A stretch of 64,000 nucleotides of DNA from Paraflavitalea sp. CAU 1676 (lineage in GTDB: Bacteria; Bacteroidota; Bacteroidia; Chitinophagales; Chitinophagaceae): assembly GCF_029223285.1 (NCBI RefSeq), contig NZ_JARHUJ010000006.1, positions 372,001 through 436,000 of the forward strand, in the 5' to 3' direction. Shown here one piece after another: positions 61,103 through 64,000 of the stretch. The notes beneath the pieces are model-generated. The model was not told the DNA's origin. It did no database searches and saw only the letters and a program-made list of their open reading frames with translations. Position numbers and translations under genes: made by a program. The first letter of the stretch is position 1; each line of letters starts with the position of its first letter.

Positions 61103-61340
61103 ACCACACAGATATGTGATACCACTTTGTAGTACCTGCCCGCTAATTAAACGGATAAGTGGGAAAAAGGGAATATGAAATGATGGTCGATCCGCATTCC
61201 TGCAAAAAGCGAACAGGTGTTTGTATTGATTCTCACATCTTCATGCTATTGTCGGGTGCCATTACAAATTGCATTTTTGCTGCGTCATAATGATTGAAAC
61301 AAGCTGTACGGTTTACAGGACAGTACATTGAAAATCGGCC

Positions 61341-61436
61341 ATGAAAACGAACGAAGCAATCACCAGCGATCAATGGGTGAAGGATAATAAGTTGGTGATT
61401 GCTTTTAGAGATTTAGCCATTGAACTTTTCTTATAA
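61341..61436 (+). CDS. Small open frame, possible leader peptide
   Basis: 31 residues: ATG at 61341, TAA at 61434. The protein starts MKTNEAITSDQWV and ends DLAIELFL. A terminator starts 52 bases after its stop. No homology can be judged at this size. It is in the 660-base gap between the divergent kinase and glucosidase genes. It may be a real small protein or part of an untranslated leader. No opposite-strand gene is credible here because two terminators lie inside the overlapping minus-strand frame. Confidence 0.3.
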   Translation: MKTNEAITSDQWVKDNKLVIAFRDLAIELFL

Positions 61437-61487
61437 GAAGCTATAACACAGGCAAGCAAGGTGTGCGTTAGATTATGTGCGTCTGTT

Positions 61488-61525
61488 AAGGTGTCGGTAG
61501 AGGGTGGCCGGCACCTTATTTTTTT
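61488..61525 (+). terminator. Terminator 1 in the glucosidase upstream region
   Basis: AAGGTGTCGG (61488-61497) and CCGGCACCTT (61508-61517), one G-T pair, followed by ATTTTTTT. Confidence 0.75.
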
Positions 61526-61609
61526 GATAACGCCCTCCAGTGCAGTGAAAAGAACAGAATAGCCTCGATCCAAGCATTTTTCGAAGTAGTACATGCAATA
61601 GTTACGAAT

Positions 61610-61646
61610 GGGCCATTCCCGCCGGGGAGGGCCCTTTTTGTTTTTT
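61610..61646 (+). terminator. Terminator 2 in the glucosidase upstream region
   Basis: GGGCC (61610-61614) with GGCCC (61630-61634) and inner TCCC/GGGA, followed by TTTTTGTTTTTT. The glucosidase promoter must lie between about 61650 and 61762. Confidence 0.75.
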
Positions 61647-61762
61647 ATACCTCCCGAAAGCTGTAAATTCACCATCATAAAACCTTATTCTCCAACGATG
61701 TTTGCCAAAAAAGGCCATTTGTATTGCACAAAATTGTGGATTAGTAGACCGAAAACATCATC

Positions 61763-64000
61763 ATGATTACTGCAGAACATCAGCGATTATCCGTCAATTC
61801 AACCAAAAAAATACCTCTTGAACAGTGGGGGCCTTACCTCAGCGAACGGCAGTGGGGAACCGTACGGGAAGATTATAGCATGAACAGCGATGCCTGGAAC
61901 TATTTTCCCTTCGATCATGCCCATTGCCGCGCCTACCGCTGGGGCGAAGATGGACTAGCCGGGATTTCCGACTTTTTCCAGAATCTATGCTTCGGCATTT
62001 CCTTATGGAATGGAAAAGACCATATTCTGAAGGAAAGACTCTTTGGGCTCGGCAACTATGAAGGCAACCATGGTGAAGACGTAAAGGAACTTTACTATCA
62101 CCTCGACAATTTGCCCACCCACTATTACATGCAGTACCTGTATAAATATCCTCAACAGGAATTTCCTTACAATAAGCTGCGGGAGGAAAGTCGAAATAGA
62201 TCGCGCCAGGAGCCTGAATATGAAATTCTGAATACTGGTGTTTTTGATAACGATGAGTACTTTGATGTACTGGTTACCTATGCCAAGGAGAACTCAAAAG
62301 ATATCTTCGTCAAAATCGATATTACGAACCGCAACACCAAGGCTGCAGACATAACCCTGGCTCCTACCTTGTGGTTCTACAACCGATGGGCCTACGACCA
62401 AAGTGAAAAGAAACCGCATATTACCCGGCGAGACAAAACATCGGTAAAAGCTACACATGGCAGGTTGGGAGCGTATTACCTGTACTATATGCCTCCCCAT
62501 GATAGCTTAATGACAGAAAACGAGACCAACCTCGAAATTGTATCCGGACAACCCAATGCCACGCCCTTCACTAAAGATGCATTTCACAAAGCGATCATAA
62601 AAGGAGAGGAACTAACAGCCCTTCGCCAAAAGAAATCTGGTACCAAGTTCGCCCCGGTTTACAAATACCATATTGAACCCGGTGCTACCAAAACAACCTA
62701 CCTGCGGTTAAGCAACAAAATATTCGACAATCCATTTGCAGCAGGCTTTACCAACATTTTCACTTCGCGTCGCGAAGAAAGCGATTCGTTCTACAACGCC
62801 GTTTTGCATGCAACGACCGATCCTGAATGGAAACGTATCCAACGGCAGGCACTGTCTGGTATATTGTGGAGCAAGCAGTATTACCATTACGATGTAGAAC
62901 GGTGGCTTACCACCAGTGATGGCATTACAGATGTAAACCCCGGTAAACTCCACGGTAGAAATGCCGATTGGAAACACTTGAAGAATCAGGATATCATCTC
63001 CATGCCCGACAAATGGGAATATCCCTGGTATGCCGCCTGGGACCTCGCGTTTCAATGCATTCCCCTGGCCATGGTAGATCCCACATTTGCCAAGCACCAG
63101 CTGCTGCTCATCATGCGCGAATGGTATATGAAACCGGATGGTCAGCTGCCAGCCTACGAATGGAACTTCGGCGACGTTAATCCACCCGTGCAAGCCTGGG
63201 CTGCGTTGCAGGTGTACCGCATCGAGAAAAATCGCACGGGCAAAGGCGATATCGCATTCCTGAAACGGATATTTCAAAAGCTCATCATCAATTTCACCTG
63301 GTGGATCAACCGTAAGGACTCTAATGGCAACAATATGTTCGAAGGAGGCTTCCTTGGCCTCGATAACATAGGTGTATTCAATAGGAGCAGTGTATTACCC
63401 GGAACAATGCAGTTGGAGCAGGCTGATGGCACCAGCTGGATGGGGATGTACGCACTGAACATGATGGACATGGCCATGGAGATAGCTATGAAAGACGAAG
63501 CATTCGAAGACACGGCCACCAAATTCTTTGAGCACTTTGTACTTATTGCCGAAGCGCTCAACGAGCAGGGAATGTGGAACGCAGAAGACAAGTTCTTTTA
63601 CGATACATTATCGATAGCCGGCTCTGCCCCATTACATTTGAGGGTATATTCCATAGTAGGTCTCACATCACTGTTCGCCGTTTCGATCATAGAAAAGAAG
63701 ATCCTCGATAAACTGGGCGATTTTAAGAAGCGAATAACCTGGTTCGAAAACTATCGCCTTAAGAACGGGCGATTCTGGCCTAATGAAGAAAGGGCGGGAG
63801 GTGAAGAGATACTGCTTTCGCTCGTTCCCCGCGAAAAACTGATACAGCTTCTCGAGCGGCTGCTCGACGAAGCCCAGTTCCTATCGGATTATGGGATACG
63901 AGCCCTATCAAAATACCATGAACAAAACCCCTATGAGGTTACGATCAATGGGGTCGATTACAAAGTTCAATACGATCCGGGAGATTCTACATCAGATTTC
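61763..64000 (+). CDS. GH63-like glucosidase (3' truncated by window end)
   Basis: 746 codons open from the ATG at 61763 to the last base; the C-terminus is missing. It belongs to the MGH1-like/GH63 glucosidase group: WGTVREDYSMNSDAWNYFPF, YRWGEDGLAGISDFFQNLCF, LWNGKDHILKERLFGLGNYE, NHGEDVKELYY, then an (alpha/alpha)6 barrel with MPDKWEYPWYAAWDLAFQC (catalytic Asp) and ADGTSWMGMYALNMMDMA. There is no signal peptide, so it is probably cytoplasmic. It would hydrolyse a glucosyl linkage. It is divergent from the propeller sensor kinase. Confidence 0.9.
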   Translation, partial: MITAEHQRLSVNSTKKIPLEQWGPYLSERQWGTVREDYSMNSDAWNYFPFDHAHCRAYRWGEDGLAGISDFFQNLCFGISLWNGKDHILKERLFGLGNYEGNHGEDVKELYYHLDNLPTHYYMQYLYKYPQQEFPYNKLREESRNRSRQEPEYEILNTGVFDNDEYFDVLVTYAKENSKDIFVKIDITNRNTKAADITLAPTLWFYNRWAYDQSEKKPHITRRDKTSVKATHGRLGAYYLYYMPPHDSLMTENETNLEIVSGQPNATPFTKDAFHKAIIKGEELTALRQKKSGTKFAPVYKYHIEPGATKTTYLRLSNKIFDNPFAAGFTNIFTSRREESDSFYNAVLHATTDPEWKRIQRQALSGILWSKQYYHYDVERWLTTSDGITDVNPGKLHGRNADWKHLKNQDIISMPDKWEYPWYAAWDLAFQCIPLAMVDPTFAKHQLLLIMREWYMKPDGQLPAYEWNFGDVNPPVQAWAALQVYRIEKNRTGKGDIAFLKRIFQKLIINFTWWINRKDSNGNNMFEGGFLGLDNIGVFNRSSVLPGTMQLEQADGTSWMGMYALNMMDMAMEIAMKDEAFEDTATKFFEHFVLIAEALNEQGMWNAEDKFFYDTLSIAGSAPLHLRVYSIVGLTSLFAVSIIEKKILDKLGDFKKRITWFENYRLKNGRFWPNEERAGGEEILLSLVPREKLIQLLERLLDEAQFLSDYGIRALSKYHEQNPYEVTINGVDYKVQYDPGDSTSDF

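Noticed and set aside
61370-61678. Minus-strand frame of 102 codons
   Set aside because: It spans two plus-strand terminators and has no recognisable domain.
1-64000. CRISPR arrays, tRNA or rRNA genes, insertion sequences, prophage
   Set aside because: No regularly spaced repeats, no cloverleaf or rRNA signature words, no transposase or phage proteins were found on reading through.

Overview
The window reads as a chromosome segment of a Bacteroidota bacterium, probably Chitinophagaceae or a near relative. The evidence is the type IX secretion sorting domain, the near absence of Shine-Dalgarno sites, several TAnnTTTG-type promoter elements, and lineage-typical families (DUF5606, DUF2480, GH3-like ligase, LytS/LytR pair, propeller-type sensor kinase, short-loop cytochrome bd). 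It is mostly ordinary core genome. I saw no rRNA, tRNA, CRISPR array, prophage or intact insertion sequence.

Left part (1-25.8 kb). The window opens in the Gly/Arg-rich tail of a truncated gene, then a YtxH-like small membrane protein and a compact structured-RNA candidate (1047-1164). Three minus-strand surface genes follow: one with a T9SS C-terminal domain and two tandem paralogous adhesin-like proteins, one carrying YadA-type head repeats. Next come a DsbA-fold protein, an amidohydrolase, a DUF1579 lipoprotein, a LytS/LytR two-component pair, DUF5606 with a histone-H1-like tail, and an M3 oligopeptidase. A second small-RNA candidate (15678-15800) precedes a Fur-family regulator. The Fur gene lies beside divergent SCO and MerC-like genes that share a perfect TGCAAC-N3-GTTGCA palindrome. 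Nfu, an SRPBCC protein, PnuC and a NadR-type ribosylnicotinamide kinase follow, then a GT39 transferase, MtgA, LysE and a GH3-family ligase.

Middle part (25.9-46.2 kb). This holds a catalytically degenerate M23 protein, a GT2 transferase, dnaN, a DUF2007/zinc-ribbon protein, a sterol-desaturase-like enzyme and a serine-hydrolase homologue without its active-site lysine. A kdsB-ROK-kdnB cluster points to 8-amino-Kdo lipopolysaccharide chemistry. Further on are CorA, a ChaN/EreA-like secreted protein, a Tat-exported sugar-isomerase-like lipoprotein, cytochrome bd oxidase (cydAB), DUF2480 and a PpiD-type foldase.

Right part (46.2-64 kb). The non-coding stretch before nadA carries a dense cluster of near-consensus DnaA boxes followed by an AT-rich tract. 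nadA, a free-methionine-sulfoxide-reductase-like GAF protein and mnmG follow, then a 2-kb gene desert with two parS-like palindromes and an abrupt strand-composition flip near 51.2 kb. I read 46.2-52.7 kb as a candidate replication-origin/segregation domain, although the sign of the skew flip at 51.2 kb is opposite to the usual origin rule. Beyond it lie ybeY, FeoA, nadD, a class-A beta-lactamase-like hydrolase, chrA, a NarL-type regulator with its giant propeller sensor kinase, and a divergent GH63-like glucosidase cut by the window end.

NAD supply is a recurring theme: pnuC plus kinase (salvage), nadA (de novo) and nadD (common step) all occur in the window, at separate loci.
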